A stretch of DNA of 49,088 bases from positions 1 through 49,088 of the forward strand of contig CASFSG010000057.1 of assembly GCA_949297305.1 (NCBI GenBank), written 5' to 3'. The translations under genes were made by a program, and so were the position numbers. A model generated the notes under the pieces. It had not been told where the DNA came from, did no database searches, and saw only the letters and a list, made by a program, of their open reading frames with translations. Below are positions 1-8,429 of the stretch, in pieces; position 1 is the stretch's first letter, and each line of letters opens with the position of its first letter. The DNA is from an uncultured bacterium. GTDB lineage: Bacteria > Bacillota_I > Bacilli_A > RFN20 > CAG-826.

Positions 1-141
1 TGGAATAAAAGATATAACAACATGCCTAGATTTATCCTTAAATGTAAGACTCCAAACGAAATAGAAATTGAACTTAAAAACGATTTAATTAAAATAAGAG
101 GTGAGCAAGGACTAAAAAGTCTCACATCATTTGAAAGTTAA
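1..141 (+). CDS. C-terminal end of an unrecognised protein (cut by window edge)
   Basis: The first reading frame is open from base 1 and ends at TAA (139-141), giving the last 46 residues of a protein whose start lies outside the window. The tail is lysine- and isoleucine-rich, with no motif I recognise. A strong terminator begins two bases after the stop, so this is the last gene of its transcription unit. In Bacillus the gene beside dnaD is asnS, but this tail does not look like the AsnS C-terminus, so no function is assigned. Confidence 0.6.
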   Translation, partial: WNKRYNNMPRFILKCKTPNEIEIELKNDLIKIRGEQGLKSLTSFES

Positions 142-142
142 C

Positions 143-172
143 AGATTGTCGCAAAAAAGCGACAATCTTTTA
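143..172 (+). terminator. Rho-independent terminator after the first gene
   Basis: A perfect 10-bp stem (agattgtcgc, 143-152, with gcgacaatct, 159-168) closes a six-A loop and is followed by a T-rich run. It separates the upstream gene from dnaD. Confidence 0.9.
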
Positions 173-208
173 TTTTATAAAACAATCATCTGTGCTATCA
201 TTTTAGAT

Positions 209-859
209 ATGAAATACAATCAAATGGAAGCTTTAGATTTCCGCTACTTGTTACTAGAATATTATAAAAAAATTCATCTTAAGGAAGATGAAGTTATGAT
301 TATTTTAATGATTGATTTATTGCTAGGACAAAAAAATAAATTGATTACGGCAGAATTATTATCTTTAAAAATGAATTTGACATCCGATTACATTGATAAA
401 TGCCTAGTCAAATTAATCAATGATGGTCTATTAGCGTTTGACACAAAAAAAGGAATGAAATTTTCTTTAAAACCACTTAGGGAAAAATTATTTAATTTAT
501 TCGAGGAAGCGTTTAAAAAGGACAAGAACTTAGATGACGATAAAAATAAGAGTGCTTATTTGCAAAACATCTATGCTGTTTTTGAAAAAGAATTGAAAAG
601 ACCGCTTTCACCCGTTGAATTCTCCTTGATTCAAGATTGGATTGATAGTGGATATAAAGATGAAGATATTTTAAATGCAATTAAAGAAATTCGCATGAAT
701 AATAAACGTTTGTCGATTAAAGCCGTGGACAAAGTTTTGCTTTCTTATAAAGCTAGAGAAGATATTGATAAGACTGGATATACAAGCGTCAGTGACAATT
801 GGGACAAAAATTTAGAAGAAACATTAAAAATTGCTAAAGTAAAATGGATAGATGATTGA
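209..859 (+). CDS. dnaD: DnaD-type replication initiation protein
   Basis: Primosomal protein that in Bacillus helps load the replicative helicase during initiation and restart. The N-terminal part (residues about 5-95) resembles the DnaD winged-helix oligomerisation domain. Residues about 130-200 carry the DnaD/DnaB C-terminal domain, with the pattern IYAVFEKELKRPLSP followed by IQDWIDSGY and a final KAVDKVLLSY-like helix. The frame is open back to a TTG inside the upstream terminator, but that start is not credible. ATG 209 or ATG 224 fits the family N-terminus, and neither has a clear Shine-Dalgarno. The gene overlaps nth by 8 bp and ends in TGA, which shows UGA is a stop here. The dnaD-nth pairing is conserved in Bacilli. 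Confidence 0.88.
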   Translation: MKYNQMEALDFRYLLLEYYKKIHLKEDEVMIILMIDLLLGQKNKLITAELLSLKMNLTSDYIDKCLVKLINDGLLAFDTKKGMKFSLKPLREKLFNLFEEAFKKDKNLDDDKNKSAYLQNIYAVFEKELKRPLSPVEFSLIQDWIDSGYKDEDILNAIKEIRMNNKRLSIKAVDKVLLSYKAREDIDKTGYTSVSDNWDKNLEETLKIAKVKWIDD

Positions 860-1484
860 TAAAAATTATTTGCTCAATTATTTAAAAGCATTATTTCCTA
901 ACGCTTGTTGCTCTTTAAACTATCAAAAAGATTATGAACTTTTGATTGCGACAATGTTAAGTGCCCAAACAAGTGATGAGGCGGTTAATAAAGTTACCCT
1001 CATCTTATTCCAGAAGTTTCCGACTTTAAATAGTTTAGCAAAAGCCTCATATGATGATATTTACGGGATAATTAAGAGCCTAGGACTAGCTAAGGTTAAA
1101 ACTAATAATGTTATTGAGATTGCTTCGAAATTAGTCGATGATCACTATGATTATGTCCCTAATGACTCAACCTATTTATTAACATTACCTGGCGTTGGAA
1201 ATAAAACTAAAAATGTCGTTTTAGCAGAATTATATAATGCTAATTTTTTAGCAGTCGATACCCATGTTTATCGCATTGCTCATCGCCTAGGCCTAGTAAA
1301 GAAAAATGATGATGTCATTAAAACAGAGAAGAAATTAGTAAAATATTTTTTAGGCGAAAATTTAAAATTAATCAATCATCAATTAATAGAATTTGGTCGA
1401 CACATATGCAAGGCACAAAAGCCGAATTGCAATTGTTGCAAATTAAAGGATTTTTGCAAATATTTTTGTGCAAAAGCTAAATAA
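852..1484 (+). CDS. nth: Endonuclease III (DNA glycosylase/AP lyase)
   Basis: Base-excision repair enzyme that removes oxidised pyrimidines and cleaves the abasic site. The helix-hairpin-helix LPGVGNKTKNVV (about residue 115) contains the catalytic lysine region, and AVDTHVYRIAHRLGL carries the catalytic aspartate. The C-terminus has four cysteines spaced C-X6-C-X2-C-X5-C, the [4Fe-4S] signature. At 210 aa it is full length. The start overlaps the dnaD end, suggesting translational coupling. Its 3' end overlaps the convergent recU by 8 bp, with no room for a terminator. Confidence 0.95.
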   Translation: MIDKNYLLNYLKALFPNACCSLNYQKDYELLIATMLSAQTSDEAVNKVTLILFQKFPTLNSLAKASYDDIYGIIKSLGLAKVKTNNVIEIASKLVDDHYDYVPNDSTYLLTLPGVGNKTKNVVLAELYNANFLAVDTHVYRIAHRLGLVKKNDDVIKTEKKLVKYFLGENLKLINHQLIEFGRHICKAQKPNCNCCKLKDFCKYFCAKAK

Positions 1485-2070
1485 TTTTATCAAAATACAT
1501 TTTATCTACTGCATCTAAATATAATAATGCAGGCCGGTATGATTTTTTAATCTCAATCCCATTGTTCACTATATCTAGATAAGGGATTGATTTCCTTTTA
1601 TTTTCGTTAATAAAAGTTATTACATATTGAGCGTCGATTAAAAATGCTTGCTGTTGAATTTCGAATTCAATAATAAAAAAAGCGATTCCGCCATGGCGGA
1701 TTACTCCCTTTAAATGTTCAATTTGATGAGAAGTAATATTATTCAAGGGGAAAGATGTTTTTAAATGCGTTGATTTAGCTTCGAAATCAATATATTTTCC
1801 CTTATATATCCCGTTATAATCAGTTGTTGATTGCTTTTCAAAATATGCTTCTTTAATTAAGGCTCCGCGCGAATAATCTACCTTTACAACATTGATGGGC
1901 GTTGGTCTTTTTAGAATTAAAGCCCGGTCCATTTCAGCATAAAACTCGTTTGATTGGTTAATGCTATCTTCTAAACTCATCCCGCGATTAGCAGCGCTAT
2001 TTTTTGAGACGATTCGTCTCTTTTTTTCTTGATAATGCTTTTTATTTATTCCACCAGGATAATTAATCAT
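1477..2070 (-). CDS. recU: Holliday junction resolvase RecU
   Basis: Resolves Holliday junctions and modulates RecA in Bacillota. The protein (197 aa) starts MINYPGG and has the family region NRGMSLEDSINQSN. The nuclease core includes TTDYNGIYKGKYIDFEAKST, with the D...E-x-K metal-binding residues, followed by FPLNNITSHQ. Its start overlaps the end of the exonuclease gene by 4 bp, so the two form one minus-strand operon. In Bacillus recU is followed by ponA (class A penicillin-binding protein). Here ponA is absent and recU runs directly into the 3' end of nth. Confidence 0.93.
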   Translation of the reverse strand: MINYPGGINKKHYQEKKRRIVSKNSAANRGMSLEDSINQSNEFYAEMDRALILKRPTPINVVKVDYSRGALIKEAYFEKQSTTDYNGIYKGKYIDFEAKSTHLKTSFPLNNITSHQIEHLKGVIRHGGIAFFIIEFEIQQQAFLIDAQYVITFINENKRKSIPYLDIVNNGIEIKKSYRPALLYLDAVDKMYFDKII

Positions 2071-2792
2071 TTAATCGCCTCATAAATATATTTATCAAAT
2101 ATTGTAGGTGTAACCGCTTTACCTTCACTTAAGTCTTTAATAACATTTAAAAGCGGTGATGGCAAATGCTTGTTTTGTTTTAATGCTTGTTTATAACGAC
2201 TAAAGACGATGTCTTTTTCTTGTAAAAAAGCTTGAAAAATCATAATTAGATTATAAGTATCCGCTAATGCATTATGTTTCTCTCCTTGAAATTCAATGTT
2301 AAATACTTTCAATAAATTAGTTACTGATAAAATATTATTATTTTCATCGCGGATATATTTAGCAGCAAACTCTTCGAAATTTAAATAATGAGCGAGAATT
2401 ACTTTTGCTAGTTCATTATTTGCGTCCATATTATATTGAAGCGATTGATTAATGATGCGTAAATCATGATTTCCATAAGTGATAAATAAAGTTTTATTTA
2501 CATTCAATCCTAAATATTTTTTCAATCCTTCCATCGCTTTGCGAAAAGGAATGCCTGATTTCTTCAGCATCTCATCAGTTATATTTGTTAATTTAGTTAC
2601 AACAGGACCAACTTTATTTTTTGATTTTACTAAAGTGTAGTAATGTTTTTTAGAAATTTTAATTTCGTTTTTCTTATTACATGTTACTAAAATGGCTCCT
2701 ATTGCAATCATTTCGTGGGAAAATTGCGTACCTTCTAAATCAAGAAAACAGAGACATTTGTAATTTTTAATTATATTTGTTAGTTCTTTCAT
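2067..2792 (-). CDS. DEDDh-family 3'-5' exonuclease
   Basis: Likely 3'-5' exonuclease of the RNase T / DNA polymerase III epsilon-like superfamily. Exo I is the DLEGT motif (residues about 18-22, D-x-E), Exo II is in TYGNHDLRI (about 105-113), and Exo III has H-NALADT (about 173-179), giving the DEDDh set of acidic residues and the general-base histidine. At 241 aa it is a stand-alone exonuclease with no polymerase or BRCT domain. It is the first gene of a two-gene operon with recU, so a role in DNA repair is plausible, but RNA substrates cannot be excluded. There is no Shine-Dalgarno and the -10 box is only a few bases from the ATG, so the transcript should be leaderless. Confidence 0.8.
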   Translation of the reverse strand: MKELTNIIKNYKCLCFLDLEGTQFSHEMIAIGAILVTCNKKNEIKISKKHYYTLVKSKNKVGPVVTKLTNITDEMLKKSGIPFRKAMEGLKKYLGLNVNKTLFITYGNHDLRIINQSLQYNMDANNELAKVILAHYLNFEEFAAKYIRDENNNILSVTNLLKVFNIEFQGEKHNALADTYNLIMIFQAFLQEKDIVFSRYKQALKQNKHLPSPLLNVIKDLSEGKAVTPTIFDKYIYEAIK

Positions 2793-2800
2793 ACGGAATA

Positions 2801-2827
2801 ATTATAACTATTTTTTAAAAAATGCAA
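2801..2827 (-). promoter_or_regulatory. Promoter of the exonuclease-recU operon
   Basis: On the minus strand a TATAAT box (2801-2806) lies 9 bases upstream of the exonuclease ATG, with a TTGCAT -35 candidate (2822-2827) at a short 15-bp spacing. Transcription would begin within about 5 bases of the start codon. Confidence 0.5.
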
Positions 2828-2832
2828 TTGCT

Positions 2833-2852
2833 TATTCTTAAAAATAAGAATA
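2833..2852. repeat. Inverted repeat between divergent exonuclease and gpsB promoters
   Basis: Two perfect 8-bp arms, tattctta and taagaata, flank four A residues. It lies in the shared upstream region of two divergent genes and could be an operator or a small hairpin. No T-run follows on either strand. Confidence 0.45.
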
Positions 2853-2912
2853 CTACTTTATAAAAAGTTTATGCAAAGTTAATTTTATTTAATATAATTA
2901 AGAAGGAATATC

Positions 2913-3278
2913 ATGGCAGAGAAAATCAATCATACTTCATCTACTCTTCTAGAAGTTGTCTTTGAAAAAGATGTTAAGGGTTATAATGCTTATCAAGTAG
3001 ATAATTTACTCGATGAAGTAATAGCTGATTATTCTTACTATGAAAAGTTCCGCTATGAAGCTGTCAATTATATTCGTGATTTAGAGACTCTTGTTACTGA
3101 ATTAAAAGAAAAGAACAAGAATTTAGAAATTGATAATTCACAATATAAAAAGCGTTTTGAGGGTCTTGAAGATTATTCTTCGCCAATAAATAAATCGAAT
3201 ATAGATTTATTAAAGCGCATTAAAGAATTAGAAAACGCTCTTTACCAACATGGCATTGACCCTTCTAAAATTAAATAA
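2913..3278 (+). CDS. gpsB: Cell-division/cell-wall coordinator GpsB (DivIVA family)
   Basis: GpsB is a small coiled-coil adaptor that shuttles penicillin-binding proteins between septum and side wall. Residues about 10-65 form the DivIVA lipid-binding domain: FEKDVKGYNAYQVDNLLDEVI is the signature. A coiled coil (about 45-90) follows, and residues 100-121 resemble the short C-terminal trimerisation helix. Length (121 aa) matches GpsB rather than the longer DivIVA. An AGAAGGA Shine-Dalgarno precedes the ATG. The stop codon is immediately followed by the RNase P RNA gene, the same pairing as in Bacillus subtilis, which supports the name. Its presence argues for a peptidoglycan-containing cell. 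Confidence 0.87.
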   Translation: MAEKINHTSSTLLEVVFEKDVKGYNAYQVDNLLDEVIADYSYYEKFRYEAVNYIRDLETLVTELKEKNKNLEIDNSQYKKRFEGLEDYSSPINKSNIDLLKRIKELENALYQHGIDPSKIK

Positions 3279-3612
3279 CCTCCGACCCAGGCGATTACTG
3301 GTTTTTACTAGAGGAAAGTCCATGCTCGCATAGACTGCGATGTCTATAGTGATTGTGCTAATGGAAAAAATAACATTAGGTATGTGGGAGCACATAACGG
3401 CGAGAGAAGTCTAAGGCAATAGCTATGATGTATCTCATAAAGTGCCATAGAGACGAGCTTATTAGAAATGATAAGGTGGAACGTGGTAAACCCCACAAGC
3501 GAGAAACCCAAATTTGGTAGGGGAAGTTACCTAGAGAAATGAATCGAAGGTAGCATGCTTATGCATAGATAAATTATCGCCCTTTGACAAAACATGGCTT
3601 ATCGGGTCGGTA
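3279..3612 (+). ncRNA. rnpB: RNase P RNA, Bacillus-type (class B)
   Basis: The catalytic RNA that matures tRNA 5' ends. It contains the nearly invariant GAGGAAAGTCCATGCTCGC (from 3311), the stretch GGTAAACCCCACAAGCGAG followed by AAACCCAAATTTGGTAGGGG (about 3486-3526), and the 3' block ACAAAACATGGCTTATCGG. The words match the class B RNA of Bacillus. Helix P1 forms between CCGACCC (3282-3288) and GGGTCGG (3604-3610), which sets the ends. The gene begins right after the gpsB stop and its P1 3' strand ends about 6 bases before the pgsA Shine-Dalgarno. No terminator is visible on either side, so the RNA is probably cut from a longer transcript. Confidence 0.93.
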
Positions 3613-3625
3613 CTCAGGAGGAAAA

Positions 3626-4261
3626 ATGAATTTACCAACTAAAATTACCTTTTCGCGAATTGTTCTTATCGCTTTAATGATAATAACTTTATTCGTTCTA
3701 TCGTGTATTCCTGATTTGGTAATTCCTAATGTAGGTAATTCGAATATAAATTGGCTTTACTTAGCGCTTTGCATCGTTTTTGTTATTGGAGCATTGAGCG
3801 ATTTTGTCGATGGTTATATTGCTAGAAAATACAATATGGTTACCGATTTAGGAAAATTTCTTGATCCAATTGCTGATAAGTTACTTGTTAATTCTATTTT
3901 TATTTTTTTATGCATTGAGCCCTCTTTTGCCCCCAATCAAGAAGTTTTAAACCTGATGTTTATTTTTGTAATCATCATGATAGCGCGAGATTTAGTAGTT
4001 GACGCGTTAAGATTAATTGCTGTACAAAAGAAAATTGTTATTGCTGCTAACATATTTGGGAAAGCTAAAACAGTTGCTCAAATGATAACAATTCCTTTTT
4101 TACTATTAAATGATTGGCCATTTTCATATTTCGATGCTTCTTGGCCCGAAGCTTTAAAAATTTCAAATATATTAATGTATATCACTACAGTTTTGTCTCT
4201 TCTTAGTGGTATCATATATGTATATAAAAATCGGGAAGTTCTAAAGGAGAAAAAGCAATGA
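3626..4261 (+). CDS. pgsA: CDP-diacylglycerol-glycerol-3-phosphate 3-phosphatidyltransferase
   Basis: Integral membrane enzyme making phosphatidylglycerol phosphate from CDP-diacylglycerol and glycerol-3-phosphate. The CDP-alcohol phosphotransferase signature is visible as DFVDGYIARKY, then GKFLDPIADKLL (pattern D-x2-D-G-x2-A-R-x8-G-x3-D-x3-D, about residues 64-90). About six hydrophobic segments are seen. The frame is open upstream into rnpB, but ATG 3626 has an ideal AGGAGG at 3616-3621 and gives a family-like MNLPTKITFSRI start (211 aa). It overlaps the next gene by 4 bp. Proximity to cinA and recA is a common Bacillota arrangement. Confidence 0.9.
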   Translation: MNLPTKITFSRIVLIALMIITLFVLSCIPDLVIPNVGNSNINWLYLALCIVFVIGALSDFVDGYIARKYNMVTDLGKFLDPIADKLLVNSIFIFLCIEPSFAPNQEVLNLMFIFVIIMIARDLVVDALRLIAVQKKIVIAANIFGKAKTVAQMITIPFLLLNDWPFSYFDASWPEALKISNILMYITTVLSLLSGIIYVYKNREVLKEKKQ

Positions 4262-4737
4262 AATCACGAGCTAGTTATTTGGTTAATTTACTTAAAGAAA
4301 AAGGATTGACGATTGGTAGTGTTGAGTCGATGACAGGAGGAATGTTTGCTAGCGAAATTACTTCAATTAATGGCGCAAGCGAAATTTTTAAAGGCTCGTT
4401 GGTGACTTATTCGCCCCTTGTTAAAGAAAATGTCTGCCATGTTAACAAAGAAACGATTGAGAAAAACGGCGTTGTATCCTATGAAGTAGCTTCGGAAATG
4501 GCATATCGAGGAAGAGAAATTCTCGATGTGGATTTTTGTATTTCTGTTACTGGTAACGCCGGACCTACTAGCGATATTGACAATAAACCTGTTGGAATGA
4601 TTTATATTTCAATTATGGGAAAAGATTATACATGGGGATTGCCACTTAATTTAAAAGGTGAACGCAATCAAATTCGCCAGGAAACTACTTTTATCATGAT
4701 TGATTTTTTGATTAAAACAATTGAATCTATATTTTAA
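4258..4737 (+). CDS. pncC: CinA C-terminal domain protein (nicotinamide-nucleotide amidase)
   Basis: Stand-alone CinA C-terminal domain, which in characterised relatives deamidates nicotinamide mononucleotide in NAD recycling. Family motifs are SVESMTGGMFASEIT (about residues 21-35), YSPLVKENV, and SVTGNAGPTS (about 98-107). The N-terminal MoCF/COG1058 domain of full-length CinA (about 410 aa) is absent; at 159 aa this is a single-domain form like E. coli PncC. It overlaps pgsA by 4 bp and precedes recA, the classic cinA-recA neighbourhood. Confidence 0.85.
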   Translation: MKSRASYLVNLLKEKGLTIGSVESMTGGMFASEITSINGASEIFKGSLVTYSPLVKENVCHVNKETIEKNGVVSYEVASEMAYRGREILDVDFCISVTGNAGPTSDIDNKPVGMIYISIMGKDYTWGLPLNLKGERNQIRQETTFIMIDFLIKTIESIF

Positions 4738-4761
4738 TTCGGACATTTTAATAAATTTTTT

Positions 4762-4775
4762 ACTATTTAAATAGT
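4762..4775. repeat. 14-bp perfect palindrome abutting the recA Shine-Dalgarno
   Basis: ACTATTTAAATAGT is a perfect palindrome that ends one base before the GGAGG of recA (4776-4780). It could be an operator or an RNA hairpin modulating ribosome access. It is not a Gram-positive LexA box (CGAAC-N4-GTTCG). Short AT palindromes are common by chance in this base composition. Confidence 0.4.
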
Positions 4776-4788
4776 GGAGGTAATTTTA

Positions 4789-5787
4789 ATGAGTAAAATA
4801 GAAGATTCGAATCGTCTTGACGCTTTGAATGAAGCACTTAGAAATATTGAAAAGACCTATGGCAAAGGTTCCGTCATGAAGTTAGGTGAAAGACCATATG
4901 TAGATGTGGATGTTATTCCTTCTGGTTCACTTCTCATCGATAATATCTTAGGTGTTGGTGGATATCCAAAAGGTCGCATTATTGAGATTTATGGTCCTGA
5001 AAGTAGTGGTAAAACAACATTGGCACTACATGCGATTAGCGAATGTCAAAAGATTGGCGGTCGGGCTGCGTTTGTCGATGCTGAACACTCTATTGACCCT
5101 TTATATGCTAAAAATTTGGGTGTTAACATTGATGAATTAATTTTGTCGCAACCAGATAGCGGTGAACAGGCTTTAGAAATTGTTGCGATGTTAGCTAATA
5201 GTGGAGCGATTGATTTAATTATTGTTGATAGTGTGGCGGCTTTAGTGCCTCAAAGTGAAATTGATGGTACAATGAGCGATAATCAAGTTGGTGTTCAAGC
5301 TAGAATGATGTCAAAAGCCATGCGCAAATTAGCTGGTATTTTAAACAGCAATTCATGCACCGTAATTTTTATTAATCAATTGCGAGAAAAAGTTGGTGTT
5401 ATTTATGGCAATCCTGAGACTACTACTGGTGGTCGAGCTTTAAAATTCTATGCCTCTGTTCGACTTGATATTCGTCGTAGCGAAGCGATTAAGGACGGTT
5501 CAAATATTATCGGTAATACTGTTAATGTTAAAGTTGTCAAAAATAAAGTAGCACCACCTTTTAAAGCTTGTCATGTCGATATAATTTATGGCAAAGGAAT
5601 TTCAAAAGTTTCTGAAGTTTTAGATTTAGCAACTGAATATGGTTATATTAAAAAGAGTGGCTCTTGGTATGAATATGACGCTAACCGCATCGGTCAGGGT
5701 CGTGAAAAAGCCAAAGAATTTATTGAAAATAATCCCGATGTTTTTACAAGTTTGGTTGAACTAATTAAAACAGGCGAAAAAAAATAA
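4789..5787 (+). CDS. recA: Recombinase RecA
   Basis: ATP-dependent strand-exchange protein of homologous recombination and SOS activation. The Walker A motif GPESSGKT (about residue 69) is intact. Family blocks follow, including [19 protein letters not shown] (Walker B), [16 protein letters not shown] (loop L1 region), [11 protein letters not shown] and [19 protein letters not shown] (loop L2 region). ATG 4789, 8 bases after GGAGG, is preferred over the in-frame GTG at 4774; this gives 332 aa. The C-terminal acidic tail is short. No LexA-type operator is visible upstream. Confidence 0.97.
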   Translation: MSKIEDSNRLDALNEALRNIEKTYGKGSVMKLGERPYVDVDVIPSGSLLIDNILGVGGYPKGRIIEIYGPESSGKTTLALHAISECQKIGGRAAFVDAEHSIDPLYAKNLGVNIDELILSQPDSGEQALEIVAMLANSGAIDLIIVDSVAALVPQSEIDGTMSDNQVGVQARMMSKAMRKLAGILNSNSCTVIFINQLREKVGVIYGNPETTTGGRALKFYASVRLDIRRSEAIKDGSNIIGNTVNVKVVKNKVAPPFKACHVDIIYGKGISKVSEVLDLATEYGYIKKSGSWYEYDANRIGQGREKAKEFIENNPDVFTSLVELIKTGEKK

Positions 5788-5790
5788 ATA

Positions 5791-5842
5791 AAAAATATCT
5801 GGGTTTTGCACTCTTTTCTAGCGAAATCTAGATATTTTTTTC
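5791..5842 (+). terminator. Probable terminator after recA; rest of the recA-rny gap
   Basis: AAAAATATCT (5791-5800) pairs with AGATATTTTT (5830-5839), closing a 29-base loop that contains a small inner CTAG stem, and is followed by more T. The long loop makes it less certain than others. The remaining gap to 6060 is AT-rich, with an imperfect hairpin near 5939-5957 and no convincing gene or promoter. The rny Shine-Dalgarno GGAGG is at 6061-6065. Confidence 0.5.
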
Positions 5843-6072
5843 TCATTCATTTTATTATGTTCTGATAATAAAAAAATATATTTAATTATCTATTTATTTT
5901 AGTTAAAATAATTATGTATCTATTAGAGATACTTAAAGTCATAGATTTATCTTATGATCTAAACCTTTAAATAGAATTTATATATATGTTTCGAAATCTA
6001 TTTTAGTGTCTATTATTAATAAAAGAAAATTTTTTCTGTGACTTTAAATTAACATAAATTGGAGGATTTTAT

Positions 6073-7638
6073 ATGATAATGGAGTGGTATCACTATTTAA
6101 TGATTGTCGTTTGTATTATCCTTGCGGCAGTTATAACTTGGATAATTATTTATTGCATACCAATTATTAAGAAAAAAGTTGCAAAAAATGAAGCTGAAAA
6201 AATTATTAAAAACGCTGAGTTAAGGGCTGAGCAAATTAAAAAGAATGCTCAATTAGACGCCAAGCAAGCAGTTTTTGAATTAAAGCAAGAGGCTGAAAAA
6301 GAAATTAAAGAACGAAAGACTGAATATCAACAAATGGAAAATAAGCTCTTGCAAAGGGAAAACAATATCGATCGTCGCGATGCTCAATTATTACAAAAAG
6401 AGAACGCGATTGAAGAAAAAAACGAAACATTAAATCGTCGATTGAAAGAATGCGATAAAAAAGAGAATCTTCTTCAGCAAAAAATTGATTCAATCATCGT
6501 AGAATTAGAAAAAGTTGCTCAGCTATCTGTCAACGAAGCTCGCGATGTAATCTTTGAGCGGGTTGAAAGCAAAATGTCACAAGAAATTACTGCTTACATC
6601 AAAAACAAAGAAGATGAGGCAAAAGCTGTAGTTGAAGCTAAAGCCAATGAAATTTTATCTTTAGCAATTAACCGCTTTTCTCAAGATGCTGTCAGCGAAC
6701 ATACGATTTCAGTTGTCGCCTTACCAAACGATGAAATGAAAGGTCGCATCATCGGACGCGAGGGACGTAATATCCGCTCTTTAGAACAAATTCTTGGTGT
6801 TGATTTAATTATTGATGATACACCTGAAGTTATTACTGTTTCTTGTTTTAATCCTGTTCGCCGTGAAATTGCTCGACAAGCGCTTGAATTATTAATTAAA
6901 GATGGTCGTATTCAACCAGGTCGCATTGAAGAGGTAGTAAATAAAGTTAAAGCTGATATCGATTCAACTATTCAAAAAGCTGGCGAAGAAGCAGCGTTTA
7001 AATTAGGTCTTCCTAAAATTAATAAGGAATTACTCAAATATATTGGTAGATTAAAATTTAGAACAAGTTATGGTCAAAACGCTTACGACCATTCAATGGA
7101 GGTCGCTTATTTAGCTGGTATTATGGCTGCTGAATTAGGTTTAGATCAAAATTTAGCGCGTCGAGCAGGATTGCTTCATGATATTGGAAAAGCTGTTGAT
7201 TTTGAACAAGAAGGTAGCCATGTTGAATTAGGTTCACGTTTAGCTAAGAAATTTGGCGAACCCGAAGTAGTTATTAACGCTATTGAATCACATCACGGCG
7301 ATGTTGAATCCAAATTTATAATTTCTAATTTAGTTGGGGCGGCAGATACCTTAAGTGCTGCTCGACCTGGTGCACGTTCAGAACTTTTGGAAAATTATAT
7401 TAAGCGCATTGAAAAATTAGAAGAAATTTGTAATTCATATGATGGCGTTTATCAAAGTTATGCTATTCAGTCTGGGCGTGAAGTTCGCGTTATGGTCATG
7501 CCAGATAAGATTGATGATTTAACCGCCTTTAAAATGGCGCGAGACATCAAAGAGAGAATTGAAAATGAAATGACTTATCCTGGTCAAATTAAAGTATCAG
7601 TCATTCGAGAATATCGCGCGATAGAAACGGCTAAGTAA
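6073..7638 (+). CDS. rny: Ribonuclease Y
   Basis: Membrane-anchored endoribonuclease that starts decay of many mRNAs in Bacillota. Residues about 6-30 form one transmembrane segment. A long charged coiled coil follows (about 35-200). The KH domain contains [19 protein letters not shown] (about 224-242). The HD domain has [13 protein letters not shown] and [10 protein letters not shown] (about 366-375) with the metal-binding HD pair. The 521-aa length is typical. ATG 6073 lies 7 bases after GGAGG. Its TAA overlaps the ymdB ATG by one base. RicA, which steers RNase Y in Bacillus, is encoded four genes on. Confidence 0.96.
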   Translation: MIMEWYHYLMIVVCIILAAVITWIIIYCIPIIKKKVAKNEAEKIIKNAELRAEQIKKNAQLDAKQAVFELKQEAEKEIKERKTEYQQMENKLLQRENNIDRRDAQLLQKENAIEEKNETLNRRLKECDKKENLLQQKIDSIIVELEKVAQLSVNEARDVIFERVESKMSQEITAYIKNKEDEAKAVVEAKANEILSLAINRFSQDAVSEHTISVVALPNDEMKGRIIGREGRNIRSLEQILGVDLIIDDTPEVITVSCFNPVRREIARQALELLIKDGRIQPGRIEEVVNKVKADIDSTIQKAGEEAAFKLGLPKINKELLKYIGRLKFRTSYGQNAYDHSMEVAYLAGIMAAELGLDQNLARRAGLLHDIGKAVDFEQEGSHVELGSRLAKKFGEPEVVINAIESHHGDVESKFIISNLVGAADTLSAARPGARSELLENYIKRIEKLEEICNSYDGVYQSYAIQSGREVRVMVMPDKIDDLTAFKMARDIKERIENEMTYPGQIKVSVIREYRAIETAK

Positions 7639-8429
7639 TGTTAAAAATTATTTTTCTTGGGGATATTGTTGGCAAGATAGGTCGTGAAGTAGTTAAAAAA
7701 TATGCTTCGTTATTAAAAGAAAAATATAACGCTGATTTAATTATTGCTAATGCTGAAAATGCCACTCATGGGAAAGGTCTATCGAAATCTCACTATGATG
7801 AATTAATAGGGTGCGGCATCGATGTTCTTACTTTGGGTAATCATTATAATTCAAAAAAAGAAATATATGACTATATTGATGAAGCAGATTATTTGGTTCG
7901 ACCTTTAAATCTTATCGATGATATTGGCGGTAATAAATTTGTTATTAAGGAAGTTAGTGGTATTAAAGTGCGCGTTTTTAATATTATTGGAAGCGCCTTT
8001 ATGAATGTTGATATTTCTAATCCTTATTTATCATTAAAAAATGTTTTAGATGAAGACGATGATAATTACTTAAATATTATTGATTATCACGCTGAAGCCA
8101 CCTCTGAAAAAATATGTTTTGGATATGTATATGATGGGAAGGTTGGAGCAGTGTTAGGTACCCACACGCATGTTCAAACTAACGATGAACGCATACTGGA
8201 TAATGGTACCGCATTTATGTGTGATATTGGAATGAACGGTGAATTTAATAGCGTTTTAGGTTTCAACCGGGAATCGGTCATCAATAAAACGATTTATGGT
8301 AATAATTCCCCTTTTACTTTAAATAAGAATGGCGTAGGACTTTTATCGGGCGTTTATTTAGAATTTGATGAAACTACTTTAAAATGTGTTAAGATAGAGA
8401 AAATAACAAAAGTAGATTATGAACGATAA
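7638..8429 (+). CDS. ymdB: YmdB-family metallophosphoesterase
   Basis: Binuclear metal phosphodiesterase, in Bacillus active on 2',3'-cyclic nucleotides and tied to biofilm and sporulation decisions. Metal-site motifs match the family: FLGDIVG (D8), NAENATHG, GNH (about residues 67-69), DYHAEATSEK and GTHTHVQT (about 174-181). One family position differs: the usual GNH-x-WDxKEI reads GNHYNSKKEI, so the WD pair is lost although the metal ligands remain. The rny-ymdB-miaB order is the Bacillus order. It overlaps rny by 1 bp and miaB by 11 bp. Confidence 0.92.
   Translation: MLKIIFLGDIVGKIGREVVKKYASLLKEKYNADLIIANAENATHGKGLSKSHYDELIGCGIDVLTLGNHYNSKKEIYDYIDEADYLVRPLNLIDDIGGNKFVIKEVSGIKVRVFNIIGSAFMNVDISNPYLSLKNVLDEDDDNYLNIIDYHAEATSEKICFGYVYDGKVGAVLGTHTHVQTNDERILDNGTAFMCDIGMNGEFNSVLGFNRESVINKTIYGNNSPFTLNKNGVGLLSGVYLEFDETTLKCVKIEKITKVDYER

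Noticed and set aside
4738-4788. LexA/SOS box before recA
   Set aside because: No CGAAC-N4-GTTCG or close variant; the only symmetric element is the AT palindrome reported separately.
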